DNA of 64,000 nt, taken from Leidyana gryllorum EB-2025a (Eukaryota > Apicomplexa). Below are positions 41,842-52,008 of this stretch, piece by piece. Every line of letters starts with the position of its first letter. Position 1 is the first letter of the stretch. Under the pieces are notes generated by a model, which saw only the letters and a list, made by a program, of their open reading frames with translations, was not told the DNA's origin and did no database searches. The position numbers and the translations under genes are program-made. The stretch is taken from positions 1,550,001 through 1,614,000 of the forward strand of contig JBLWGC010000230.1 in the NCBI GenBank assembly GCA_048772705.1, given 5' to 3'.

Positions 41842-43220
41842 TCAAATATCGTTGCCCTGTAAACTCCAGTACGTACTATGAGGTAGGAATAGTTTCTTCG
41901 CCACCTTCAAGTTCTGCACCTGAGTAATGTTGAATTGGGAATGTGACCGTTTGATGGACGGCCACTCGAAGCCTTTCTTTGGCGAACAAAGGGCCAGGCC
42001 TGTCCGCGCGTGACGAATCTCTAAGCAGCTAGTCCGTTTGCTGCTGTGCAGCTCCAGCACGCAGTGATCCAGGGAAGCGACCACTTGATCCGGTGCTAAG
42101 AGTTGGAACTGGCGCGCTCTACTGCGTAGCTGGAGGAAACTTCGGAAGGAAAACATTCGGATAGATGCTCCCGATGCCAAGTAGCAACCCGTGTATCGTC
42201 TCGGACAATCCAAGTCGGTATTTCTTTGGGTGCAAGGCTCGCTCTGGCCGATATACTGAAGCATGGAGAGAGTACGGCCTGTGGATGGGCTTTGAAAACT
42301 CATTCTCCACAGAGCTCTGCCTCCACATCCGCAAGGCCAAGCACCCGAGATTGCCCGCCAGGATACATGTGTCCCCGGGCATAAGGTCTGCACAGAGTGA
42401 AAGAACGAACTTTCTCAATCGTACCTTTGCTCCACACTGGCTTCCGATGCACACTACGGCTTCCTCATTAAATTGGATGGGAAGAGGCGTAGCATTCATG
42501 TAAGCAAAGAGCAAAGCGCTTAAGAGAGGGTCCGGCGGCACTGCAGGCTCACCGACATACATTGTCGCATTTTGGGTCAGCACATTCTCATTGCAACGTT
42601 CGAAATCGAGCGGGGCGGTGTTAGCAACCAATCGCATGACAATCGTGTGGTGTGTGCGATGGCCGGTTCCACGGAGAAGCATAGAACCGCATTCGGCAGA
42701 AATACATGTTGGATGTTCAGTGCTAGCGACCAACTGCTGATAATGGTCAAAACTGCTTCAACAAAAATGAGCTGGCTGGATTGGGGTGTCCTGCAAGCAA
42801 AAGGTTTCCTCCCCAGAATAAGATGACGAGAGCTTGCATATAAGACAGGATACTAGTAGTGCACTCCGATTCGCTAACTGCATTTTCTTGTAAGTTCTGT
42901 AAATTAGTAGTACGTGGAGGTGGCAGGCCTTCCGTGATGCTTATAGATGGTATGTAGTATCTCATAGTCTGCCGCATTGAAATACCCGCATATTAGATTA
43001 CAGTGATCAGCCATAACTCGGGCGCAATAACGTGAGTGTTTATGTTCACTTTCATGCATAAGGGGTGGTCTTGATGGCAGTCGAATATCCGCCCGACCGC
43101 CCGAGGATTGAGTGAGTAGTGGGTGAGCATCGCGACTTGGATCAATATCGAGTGGCAGATTCGGTAGCCGTCTGGGAAGGTCATACTCGCAATGACCCTC
43201 TCAGTCACAGACGTGGGCAT
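41842..43220 (-). CDS. Probable multi-exon, Cys-containing protein of unknown function (gene model incomplete)
   Basis: Several coding-looking blocks lie on the minus strand, but the full chain could not be joined. The best supported junction is a 46-nt intron 42109-42154 that links a block of about 160 residues (NATMYVGEPAVPPDPLLSAL, CGAKVRLRKFVLSLCADLMP, ending GSIYPN) to FQLLAPDQVVASLDHCVLEL and a stop at 41842. Upstream, frames at 42993-43220 and 42747-42977 can be joined by a 33-nt intron. Cys residues and N-x-T sites hint at secretion. One internal ATG (near 42850) starts a signal-peptide-like run (MQALVILFWGGNLLLAG), so this could also be two genes. Confidence 0.4.
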
Positions 43221-43587
43221 CCATCTCTATTTATTGATTGCAGAGGAAGCTGTCACCTCCAGACGAGTCGCAGCAGTAGCGCTGCGAAGCCTAGATATTG
43301 AGTACACATATTCACGTATTGCAGCCTTGTACCACGCTTGTTGACAGCGTGCTGGTCTCAAGGCTGCACACGATAGAGAATGAAGTGAAAGTGACCGCCA
43401 CAGATGTTGAAATGTGTATTTCAGCCAGCATGACTGCGCATAGTGGGAGCGAAGAGTGCGGAGGCCAGCCGTGTTAGTTGTCAAGTAGTCGCAACCTTAT
43501 CAACTTCGGATCTCAGTTCCAAACTGGAAGATCAACAGGAGAAGAAGTAGATTGTTCCCCCCTGTCACCTAAACATCTTCCATGAAT
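43221..43587. other. Intergenic, nothing convincing
   Basis: 367 bp between the uncertain gene and the HSP70-like NBD gene. A minus-strand open frame at 43227-43484 shows no recognisable motif. Confidence 0.35.
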
Positions 43588-44808
43588 TCAGGCGAAGGGT
43601 CTGGTTTCATCGACTAAAATCTTGTCCTTAAAGCTCACACTCAGCCGGCGCATTGACAATGCCGCGTGTATGGCCGCTCCTTGTGCTACAGCAACATCAG
43701 CGTCGAGCGACTGCCAATCTATTTTAGCATTGGGAAAGTATTCGGCCATAGCGGCGCGGACACAGGGCATTTTGGTCGTCCCCCCGACCAGAATCACCTT
43801 GTCTATCTGCGCAGAAATATAGTTACTTTGAGAGAAGAGATTATCCAGTACATCAGCGCATTTCGATATGAGAGAGAGGCTGAGGAATTCAACGTCTTTG
43901 CGAGTAATCCACATTTCAAAGTCGATGTCTTGGTACAAATGCTCGATATCAATAAGGCAGCTTTCAGTAAACGCCAACTTGCGTTTCACTCTCTCGCACT
44001 GCCAACGTAGTGCACGCATGCTCCGCGGGTGATCCGTTAGATCCACAGCGTATCTTTTTTGGAACTCCCGTATACACTCGTCCACCAGTAAATCCGTAAT
44101 CTGAGCGCCGCCCACACAAGGAGTGCCAACGCACGCTTTCACCCGTATAATGTCGTCGTCGACCGTGACTATGGCCGTGTCCAGCTTGAAGGCGCCCAAG
44201 TCGAAGATCACCAAGGTCTCGGTCTCGATCTCCTCTTCACGCCTCGTGTGACAGTAGGCAATGGCTCCTAATGAACATGCACTCGTCATACGGATACCCT
44301 GAGAGAACCCTGCCTTCTGCCCGGCCTCTCTCAAGATATCACGCTGCTCCTCCGTGAAAAAAGAAGGCACACTGATCACAGCCGACGTCGCCTTCCGATC
44401 CACAAAGGCTGCCTCCGCCAACAGCTTGAGCTCCTCCAAAAGAATTGCACAGATCTCCATAGGACTGTACAGTATCTCCTCAGTACCAATACGAACTGGG
44501 ATCACGATCTCCCCGGTCCGGTCAGTTTGAAGCTCATGAGCCCATCGCTGACTGGTGTATTGGACAATGAAGTTCTCTAATGGTCGCCCAATCAAGCTCT
44601 TCACGTCGAAAATGGTACTATCAGGCCGAATACTCGCCATATGCTTCGCATCATCGCCCACGAACACTTCACCGCCGATGAAACTTAAGCAGGCCGGCGT
44701 CAGACGCCGACCCAACTCATTGCATAGTATGCGTACATCGGTCCCAACAACCACCCCAACGCAACAGTTCCACCCGCCAAAGTCAATACCAATACCCAAA
44801 TCGCTCAT
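43588..44808 (-). CDS. HSP70-like nucleotide-binding-domain-only protein with degenerate ATP pocket
   Basis: A single exon of 406 residues from the ATG at 44806-44808, which is 8 nt after the stop of the upstream PEX4-type gene. It spans only the HSP70 actin-like domain, from GIDFGGWNCCVGV to VGGTTKMPCVRAAMAEYFP, with no substrate-binding domain. Compared with HSP70, the phosphate-1 Thr (GTT) is lost (GGW), the NEP Glu is lost (SAC in MTSACSLGAIAY), and phosphate-2 GGGT is changed (FDLGAFKLD), while the Lys of VKSLIGR and both Asp of FDLGxxxLD remain. ATP hydrolysis is therefore unlikely, although binding might persist. The long open frame argues for selection. It could regulate HSP70 or act as a structural paralogue; this is inference. 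Confidence 0.85.
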   Translation of the reverse strand: MSDLGIGIDFGGWNCCVGVVVGTDVRILCNELGRRLTPACLSFIGGEVFVGDDAKHMASIRPDSTIFDVKSLIGRPLENFIVQYTSQRWAHELQTDRTGEIVIPVRIGTEEILYSPMEICAILLEELKLLAEAAFVDRKATSAVISVPSFFTEEQRDILREAGQKAGFSQGIRMTSACSLGAIAYCHTRREEEIETETLVIFDLGAFKLDTAIVTVDDDIIRVKACVGTPCVGGAQITDLLVDECIREFQKRYAVDLTDHPRSMRALRWQCERVKRKLAFTESCLIDIEHLYQDIDFEMWITRKDVEFLSLSLISKCADVLDNLFSQSNYISAQIDKVILVGGTTKMPCVRAAMAEYFPNAKIDWQSLDADVAVAQGAAIHAALSMRRLSVSFKDKILVDETRPFA

Positions 44809-44816
44809 CGCAAAAT

Positions 44817-45404
44817 TCACATCGCGTACTCCACCGTGTACATTCTTGCTAGCGAGTTGAACCCCTCCATATCCCCCGAACGAACTAAGTTCCCTACACA
44901 CCCGTTACAGTGCCGTCCTACACGCTCTCTCCACTCACCAGCATCGCAGTTCAGAGGACTGTCACCGTTAGGTTCTGACAAAAGCAACAGTATCGCGCGA
45001 CACACGAACTGTATAGTCCACACAGGCGTCCATGCCGTCTTCAAAACATCCAAACAGATCTCCCCTGTATTCCAGTGCACATTTGGGTGGAAGATGGGAG
45101 TGACAAAGTGTACGCTAGGTGGCGCCATTGGATATGTTGTGGGACACCGCACCCGTAACTTGAATCGCCCCCCCTGATACACATGACGGTCAGCACTTCG
45201 ATTTCTGCAAACGCTCACCTCGTACGGAGTGTCTTGCGGTCCCTGTATCTCTGCTTCCCATTCGAAGAGTGAGTTGTCGCTGCAAAGCACGATTCACCCC
45301 TCGCAAATACACCTCACTCACGATACGGTCAGCTTTATGTCACTTTCGGGGTGGTTTTGGTGCTCTCTCACTTCGCGAATCAGTCGCCCACATGCGTCCG
45401 CCAT
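44817..45404 (-). CDS. PEX4: Ubiquitin-conjugating enzyme E2, PEX4-type
   Basis: Three exons, 45322-45404, 44939-45279 and 44817-44893, with introns of 42 and 45 nt, encode 166 residues. The UBC fold is complete: SLFEWEAEIQGPQDTPYE, YPMAPPSVHFVTPIFHPNVH with HPN, and the catalytic Cys in TGEICLDVLKTAW. The C-terminal signature DSPLNCDAGNLVRSGD followed by GFNSLARMYTVEYA is that of plant-type PEX4/UBC21, the peroxisomal E2 that monoubiquitinates the PEX5 receptor for recycling. The second intron is 45 nt, in frame and stop-free, but retaining it would insert 15 residues inside the conserved block. The downstream gene begins 8 nt after its stop codon. Confidence 0.82.
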
Positions 45405-45510
45405 TTGCTTTTAACCACTTTCGGAGAACCGAATCATGGAAAAGTCAACCATTCCCCTCTCAATGACCAGTCCGCCTCCTCCTGGGCCATCCATCACCCC
45501 TATTCGAAAC

Positions 45511-46616
45511 TTATCCAACTCTATCACTTTCATGCCATTCACCAAAACCTGTGGAATCGTGCCAGCAACTTAGCCAACCCCCTACCTCTACTGATTCACC
45601 AGTCTCAACAACGCTCATCCGCACGGACAAATGAGGTAGCACAGGCTCGGGACAAACTCGCTGGTCTACCAAGTCCATCGGGCCACCTTCCTTTTGCCGA
45701 ACCACCCGCAGCCGGTGCGAGGTCGTGCTCAACAAAGCCTGGGACAGAGGGGTGACAGAGTACACAATCACATCGCCTCACCTTCATCACTTCACCTTTG
45801 CGCATCCGGAACATCACACCAGCTTCACCGTCGGTTGCGAAGAACAGGGTGGCTTCAATAGTATACCGTCGACACCCCCACTCAGTGAGTTGAGCTGAAA
45901 CCTCCACTTCAACTGGTGCGTCCTTCTTCAACGTCAAGCCTGATTCGTTCGGGCCGAGAGCTTTGTCTATTCTGACGCGCCAGGCATCCTTGGGCTGAAA
46001 CGTCCACGACTCCAAATGAGGAACATTAGGATCGTACACGAAACAGCGCATGCCATCTTCGATGATATTCTGGGCTACAAGAGCCTGACTGCCACCGGCG
46101 CCTAAGCCTGCTTCTTCGAGCTCCACCGTATCCTCAATGGGTTCGAGAGGTACCCCACCAGGATTCCGTGGTTTGAGTGACTCGATCACCGTCAGCGCCC
46201 GAGGTACGAAGAAGGCGTCAGCACCGACAGAACTGCTGGCCTGCAACGCCAGAAACTCCGAAGGGCCTCGTAAACTGACGAGTCCAACCAGTCCTAAATG
46301 TGAAGCAACATATCCTGTATTGAATGAAGAAATCTCGACCCACCTCGAGTCCTGGTGGGATGAGCAAGTGTTACGTTGATCAGCGACTCGGTGTCCAGGA
46401 GTACCCGCTCGAGTCGCCCAACAACGAGCACAGAGAGCGTTCGGAAACTGGCGACGGAAGATGATCTGAAATTTGTCCAGATTCGGTATCTCACCTCCGC
46501 GGATCATCCAACGTTGGACATTGTGCTGAGGCGAGATGCTCCAGACTTCCAAGCGTTTTTCTTCCTGTTCGCACTTCACAGCCGGGTGAATCGTCACTGC
46601 GATCGTCATGAATCAT
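45511..46616 (-). CDS. Unknown conserved-looking protein, four exons
   Basis: Exons 46495-46616, 46344-46447, 45782-46293 and 45511-45738, with introns of 47, 50 and 43 nt, give about 321 residues. I chose the ATG at 46614-46616 (MIHDDRSDDSPGCEVRTG) because only this frame joins to the second exon (SFRTLSVLVVGRLERVLLDT) with a proper GT-AG intron. A straight read in another frame stays open by chance and gives an unlikely protein. The third exon carries GLVGLVSLRGPSEFLALQAS and, later, beta-rich text with alternating hydrophobic residues (VEVEVSAQLTEWGCRRYTIE). No motif was recognised. It lies 106 bp upstream of the PEX4-type gene on the same strand. Confidence 0.6.
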
Positions 46617-46824
46617 TGTATACCAATAGTCTGTCGGTGTTCGTAGATCAAACGTCCATCAGAGACTTGACTCACTATCTTGATCTACATATCTGTACAC
46701 GACTCCTAAGTCTCCCCGCTCCTTCAGGGGTTTCAGTGCCACAGAGAGCACTACAGTCGGGCCAACACTGGCAGACTGATAGAACAGAAATCCCTATCTC
46801 GTGGAATGCCCAGAACAAGCCTCC

Positions 46825-47480
46825 TCATCGGTGGCTTACCGCGTCATCAATCTGTTCTCCGCTAACGTCAGCAATCTGCTGGATGGACCGATGGTTACGC
46901 GTGCCGTATGCAAGGCCGCGAACCCAATCCGGCCGTTCTATCTCATCGTCGTCATCGGTTGGCGTGCTGTGACTATGAGCGACAAAGTTGTAACGCAACG
47001 GGCGCAAGCCTTCGTCGACAAAGTATGATCGGGTCACATGCCTGCATCATGTGAGAAGCAAGGCAGTGTAATTGAGTACCCACCGGTTCGCTAACTGGAT
47101 CCGCCGACGTTCTAAATCTCGTTTTGTTTGTATGACGTATCGCTATTGTAAACTGTGACCAGCTTTCGTGGACGTGGTTCTCTACCTCAAGTGCATCCAC
47201 CTCTGCTAAGCATTTCCGGGTGGTGAAACTTTCGGCGTCGGTACGGCCATTCAAGCTACTCAACATGTTCAGCTGTATATGGAGACATCAAGAAAATTCG
47301 ACGAACACGTCCTCACATATTCGCGCATTTCCTGAGTGATGGTAAGGACCCTCTGCCTAATGGAGCACTCACGTAGTGGAAATCTGTGTCGAGAATACGC
47401 TGCTCGCCTTCAGTCAGCTGTGTAACCGCGATTGCTGGAGCGATGTTCCACCATAGAAGTCCACATATCAAGCTCCTCAT
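46825..47480 (-). CDS. Probable small secreted protein, multi-exon, unknown function
   Basis: The ATG at 47478-47480 opens a clear signal peptide (MRSLICGLLWWNIAPAIA) followed by VTQLTEGEQRILDTDFHY. Exon 1 is 47373-47480. After it, either a 15-nt exon (47317-47331) between two introns of 41 and 44 nt, or one 100-nt intron, leads to exon 47272 downward (LNMLSSLNGRTDAESFTTRK, then ENHVHESWSQFTIAIRH). A later block (SYFVDEGLRPLRYNFVAH, ending at 46825) is probably the last exon; the splice joining it is not certain. It starts 100 bp from the divergent eIF3m gene. Confidence 0.45.
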
Positions 47481-47580
47481 GCCATGCACACGCGTTTGCG
47501 TCGAACATTTAGAGTCAAATTATGAGGGCTGATAGGTACTGGCGAGGCGGAATGCACTCAGATAATTTTTTTGTGGAGCG

Positions 47581-49085
47581 ATGAGCTTCAAAGCTGTTCC
47601 CATCGTGGACACGAAGTCCGCTGCGATCACAGCTGCCGACCGTATACTTATATGTAAGGAAAAAGCTGGTAGTTTCCATGATAGGTCGATAGGGTTCCGT
47701 GCACAGGATGTCGAGGCAGCGCAAGAGCTTTTCACCCAAGTGGCTCAGGCTTTTGATGAGAAAAGTGGGACTCGCCAACGCCAGGTCGCTGTCTATCAGA
47801 CTTTGGCCAACGTTGTGCTCAAGTTGCTGCTGACCGCCCACAGCGAGGGTAGTATCACCGGCCTGAAGGTACTGATGTGCACTCACGATTGTTCTTCCAC
47901 CATTATGTTCCCTTTTCAGAGTACTGAGTCTGAGGAGTCCCAGGAGATAACGAAGAGTTACGATGAGTTCTGCGCTGAGATGGAGGAAGCTTTGATGGCT
48001 CTGATTTGTGCCGCCGAAGGAGATCAGAAAGCACTGACTAACATAGTGAATCTGCTTCTCGAGTCCACCCATTGTCCAGATGTCAAGTTACGAACGTAGG
48101 TGGACCAACAATGGCTGAGCTGCTCGCTAATTTGAATTATTGCAGTCTGATGTATACGTTCAACAGTCAGCCCCAAGATTCGCCTTTGAAGCCGATTTTG
48201 TTCACTAAGATCGTGACCTTCGCGGCTGAGAGCAAATTATTGGATTTGGCTGTTGTCCCTGTTCTGAAGAGAGCAGGAAGCTGGCCTGAGGCGTGGAAAA
48301 TCTCTTCGGCCGAGAAGCGTAAAGTTTACAGATGTGTTGCGGAGAAACTGAAGGCCATCGAACAGACACAAATGGCTTTGTATTGGACCCGCAAAGCTGT
48401 GGCCACGTATGACGCTGAGAAGACTCTGGACGGGTAAGTAATGTCCGAGGGCATGTGGTCAACTTTTGTCAGGGATGCTGAGACGTTGGCTGCTGAATGT
48501 CTGCGGGACAGCATTGCTTCACCCACAGAGTTTTACTTTGACGAAGTGCTAAAGCTCAAGGCGGTGGCGGCTCTGGAGAAGAGCAAGACTCACAATGTGC
48601 TTCACAAGATGGCCCAAGTTTTATTGTCAGGGACTGTTCAGCAGATGGCAGATCTTTTCAAGAGTCAGCCCAAAGTATGCAGCACATACGGCTTGCAGGA
48701 AGCTGATTTGTTGAAGAAGATCCGTGTTATCGCTGTAGCTTCCGAAGCGTTGCGGTCTCAGAACTCGATGACCTCAGAAACCTTATTTAGTCGCAGAACC
48801 CTCAAGCTTGAAGATTTGGCTAAGGTTGTCGGGCTGTCAGAGGAGGAAACCGAGGACGCCTGCGTCTCTGGAGTCGGCCATGGCCTCTTCGTGGCCAAGA
48901 TTGACCAGCTGAATAAGACGATCGACATTGAGTAAGTGCACAACACTTGGAGAATCCCCATATGATGGTTTTTCAGCTCTGCAATGTGCCGCCAATTCGT
49001 CAAGGAGGACTGGCAAATGCTCAAGGGAAGACTCGAGCAGTGGCAGAGCGGAGTCAATGATATGTGCCAACTTCTCGGAGTGTAG
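47581..49085 (+). CDS. EIF3M: Translation initiation factor eIF3 subunit M (PCI-domain protein)
   Basis: Five exons, 47581-47868, 47920-48095, 48146-48433, 48473-48931 and 48977-49085, with introns of 39-51 nt, encode about 439 residues. The N-terminal half is a helical solenoid (RQRQVAVYQTLANVVLKLLL; LMYTFNSQPQDSPLKPILFT). The C-terminal PCI winged-helix part includes FYFDEVLKLKAVAALEKS, LKLEDLAKVVGLSEEETEDA and LFVAKIDQLNKTIDI, which fits eIF3m, in which this last strand contacts other PCI subunits; CSN7 is the main alternative. eIF3m is part of the eIF3 core that assembles the 43S preinitiation complex in the cytosol. Confidence 0.85.
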
Positions 49086-49219
49086 GAACCTCGGAGTGTA
49101 GGAACAGAGATTTAGTTGTCAACTTCCCGTGCTTAGTGCGATAACAACACACATTCGGTCTCAATGTATCTACGAGCCCAAACACTTGAATAAGTGGAGG
49201 TCAAATTTTCAGCACCACA

Positions 49220-51936
49220 ATGCCAGAGGATCAGAAGCCGAGGATCTTCAGAAAGGATTACAAAGCCCCTCCCTTCATCGTGAAGGACGCGCACGTCTCG
49301 TTCGACTTGGACTTTGATGCTACAACAGTCACGACCCACCTTCATGTGGTACGCAAGGACAAGGAGGCCTCCACTCTCATCCTCAATGGAGAGGCTTTGG
49401 ACCTGAAAGAAATCAAGATGGATGGGAAGATCCTCCAAAAGGATACAGACTATCAAATGGGAACCGTTCCGGGAGAGCCGTTGTCCATAGTTATCAACAA
49501 TGTTGCCAAGGACGAGCTGAATTTCGACATTGTTCAAGTCATCAACCCTCGCGCGAATACAATGTTGTCGGGTGTGTATAAGTCGAATGAAGTTCTCATC
49601 TCCTTCAATGAACCTCATGGAATGCGCAGAATCTGCTACTGGATTGATCGGCCGGATAATATGACTATCTACACTGTCACCTTGACGGGCGACAAGGAGC
49701 TATTCCCTGTACTTCTGAGCAACGGTGATCGTACTTCTTACTCGGAGTTGGCTGACGGCCGTCACACTGCCACTTTTAAGGATCCCTGGCCCAAAGGACC
49801 CCACCTTTTCGCCATCTGCGCAGGCAAGTTGGGATGTGTCAGAGGGACCTTCCGGACGATGGAGGGACGTGACGTGGCCCTGGATATCTATGCTGAGCCT
49901 CAATACGTCAACCAATTGGATTGGGCATTGGAGGTCACCAAGCAGTCTTTCAAGTTCGACGAGGAGCAGTATGGACGGTGCTACGATTTGGATGTCTTTA
50001 GAGTTGTCGGCGTTTCTGACTTCAATATGGGTGCCATGGAAAACAAGTCACTCTGTGTGTTCAATATCTCCGCTTTGGTCGCCAGCCCGAAGCAGAGCGC
50101 TGACAGCAATTACGAGAGAGTCTTGACAGTCATCGGACACGAGTACTTCCACAACTGGAGTGGGAACAGAGTGAATGTTAGGGACTGGTTCCAGATCACG
50201 TTGAAAGAGGGTTTCACCGCTTACCGTGAGGCGGAGTTCGAGGCGTGGTACTACGGTCAAGGTGTCTCAAGATTGGGTCGAGTGAACGGTCTAAGGAGTC
50301 GGCAATTTGCCGAGGACGCGGGTCCTAATGCGCATCCCATCCGTCCCGAGAGCTACATCGATGTGGACAACTTCTACACTGCCACCATCTACACCAAAGG
50401 AGCCGAAGTCATCGGCATGTACAAAGCGCTGCTGGGCGCTGAGGGATATCGTAGAGGCACAGATTACTACTTTTCCACCTATGACGGACAAGCCGTGAGC
50501 TGTGACGAGTTCAGAAATGCAATGGGCACCGCAAACGGACGGGACTTGAGTCAGTTTGAATTGTGGTATAAACAGCGTCGCACCCCGCACATCCAAGTGA
50601 CCAACCGGAGTTACTCCGCAGACGAGAAGAAGTACACCATCACTTTGAAGCAGATTGTAGCAGCTGATGCCGACCCTGAGGGAGGAGAACCACAGGCCTA
50701 CCTGATACCTGTGCTCTTTGGCCTCGTTGGTAAAGAGAGTGGCAAGGATTTGATCGGAACTCGTTGCTTGGAGCTCGATCAGTGGGAGAAGACCTTCACC
50801 ATCGACAATGTGGCGGAAGACTGTGTGCCTTCAGTGCTCCGGAACTATTCGGCACCGGTCATTCTGGATCCGTTCCTCGAAGAGGATGAAGTTTTCCATT
50901 TGATGGGCTCAGATGCTGATGACTTTAATCGGTGGGAAGCGGGACGCAGCTTGGCTGCTCAAGAGATACTGCGGCGGCTCCACAATCCTGCTAAGGGTCT
51001 GAATAGTCCACTCCCGGTCAACTTGAAGAAAGCGTTAAAAGCGATTCTCGCGCGGGCTGACAGACCAGAGAACTATGGCATGGTGGCACAATGCCTGTGT
51101 GTTCCATCGACCACTTACATCTGCAATCAGCATCCGGGTTTGGACCCGTACCAATTGACAACAGCTGTGAGAGACCTCAAGAAGGCCATCCAGAAGGATT
51201 TGGGAAGTGAGTTGAAGACTTTACACGAGAAGATCCTAAAGGAGATGGACGAGAGCAGCAATGGAAGCTTTGACACATCTGCGGGTGCTGTGCAGAGACG
51301 GAGTCTGGCATGTGTCCTTTTAGGCCTGTTGAGTGCCACGGATGATCACAAGGCGAAGGAGAAGTTGGTCGAGCCCGCCTACTTTGGTCGACCGACCATC
51401 ACGGAGAAGGAGGCTGCCGTGGTTGTGGCAAGCGGTATGGAGGACTGTGATGTGAGAACGAGGATTATCGAGAGTCACTATGAGCACTGCAAGAGTTGTG
51501 ATGAGAATACCTTGGACTCTTGGTTCATAAATCAGGCCCGCGCTTCGGGTCCGTTTGTTACCGAGCGTATAATCGAATTGTCTCAGCATCCCGACTACAA
51601 GGACAGCAAGAATCCGAACCGAATCCGCGCTCTCTTGGCGGTATGTTTGGTGAACCAGGCAGCTCTGTTGCATCCGAGTAACAAAGGGCTGGATTGGGCA
51701 GCTGAGTCCATCAAACGATTGGACACGTTTAATCCGCGGGTGGCAGCTACTTTAGCAAAGTATCTGGCAGCTTTCTCTAAGTAAGTTCACAATCATTTCC
51801 GCTGAGTCTTACGTGTGTCCGTAGCTATGATGCTAATACGATTGAGAGAATGAGGGCGGCGTGCGCGAAGATATACGACGGCGGTAAATGCAGTTTCAGT
51901 GTGAAGGAGATCCTGGAACCCGCTTTGAAAGTTTAG
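49220..51936 (+). CDS. M1-family (PepN-type) aminopeptidase N, active copy
   Basis: Two exons, 49220-51780 and 51825-51936, with a 44-nt intron, encode about 890 residues. The substrate-anchoring exopeptidase motif is GAMEN (DFNMGAMENKSLCVFN, about residue 275). The zinc site is HEYFHNWSGNRV with the third ligand Glu 18 residues later in KEGFTAYREAEF, so catalysis is expected. A PepN-type C-terminal helical domain completes the protein and continues over the intron (ANTIERMRAACAKIYDGGKC). It removes N-terminal residues from peptides, most likely in the cytosol since no signal peptide is seen. The ATG follows a TTTTCAG by eight bases, a good trans-splice acceptor. A tandem paralogue starts 73 bp downstream. 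Confidence 0.96.
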
Positions 51937-52008
51937 ATAGTTTCTAGTTGGAACATGTTTCATAGATAATCTGGATCCGCACTGAAGCGCACTGGATATT
52001 GAGTACCA

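Noticed and set aside
45605-46609. A single 334-residue minus-strand frame read straight through
   Set aside because: Two GT-AG introns and a better start (46616) in another frame give a more protein-like sequence; the straight read contains intron translation.
46376-47028. Plus-strand frames at 46376-46972 and 46801-47028
   Set aside because: No family signature, and they overlap better minus-strand exons.
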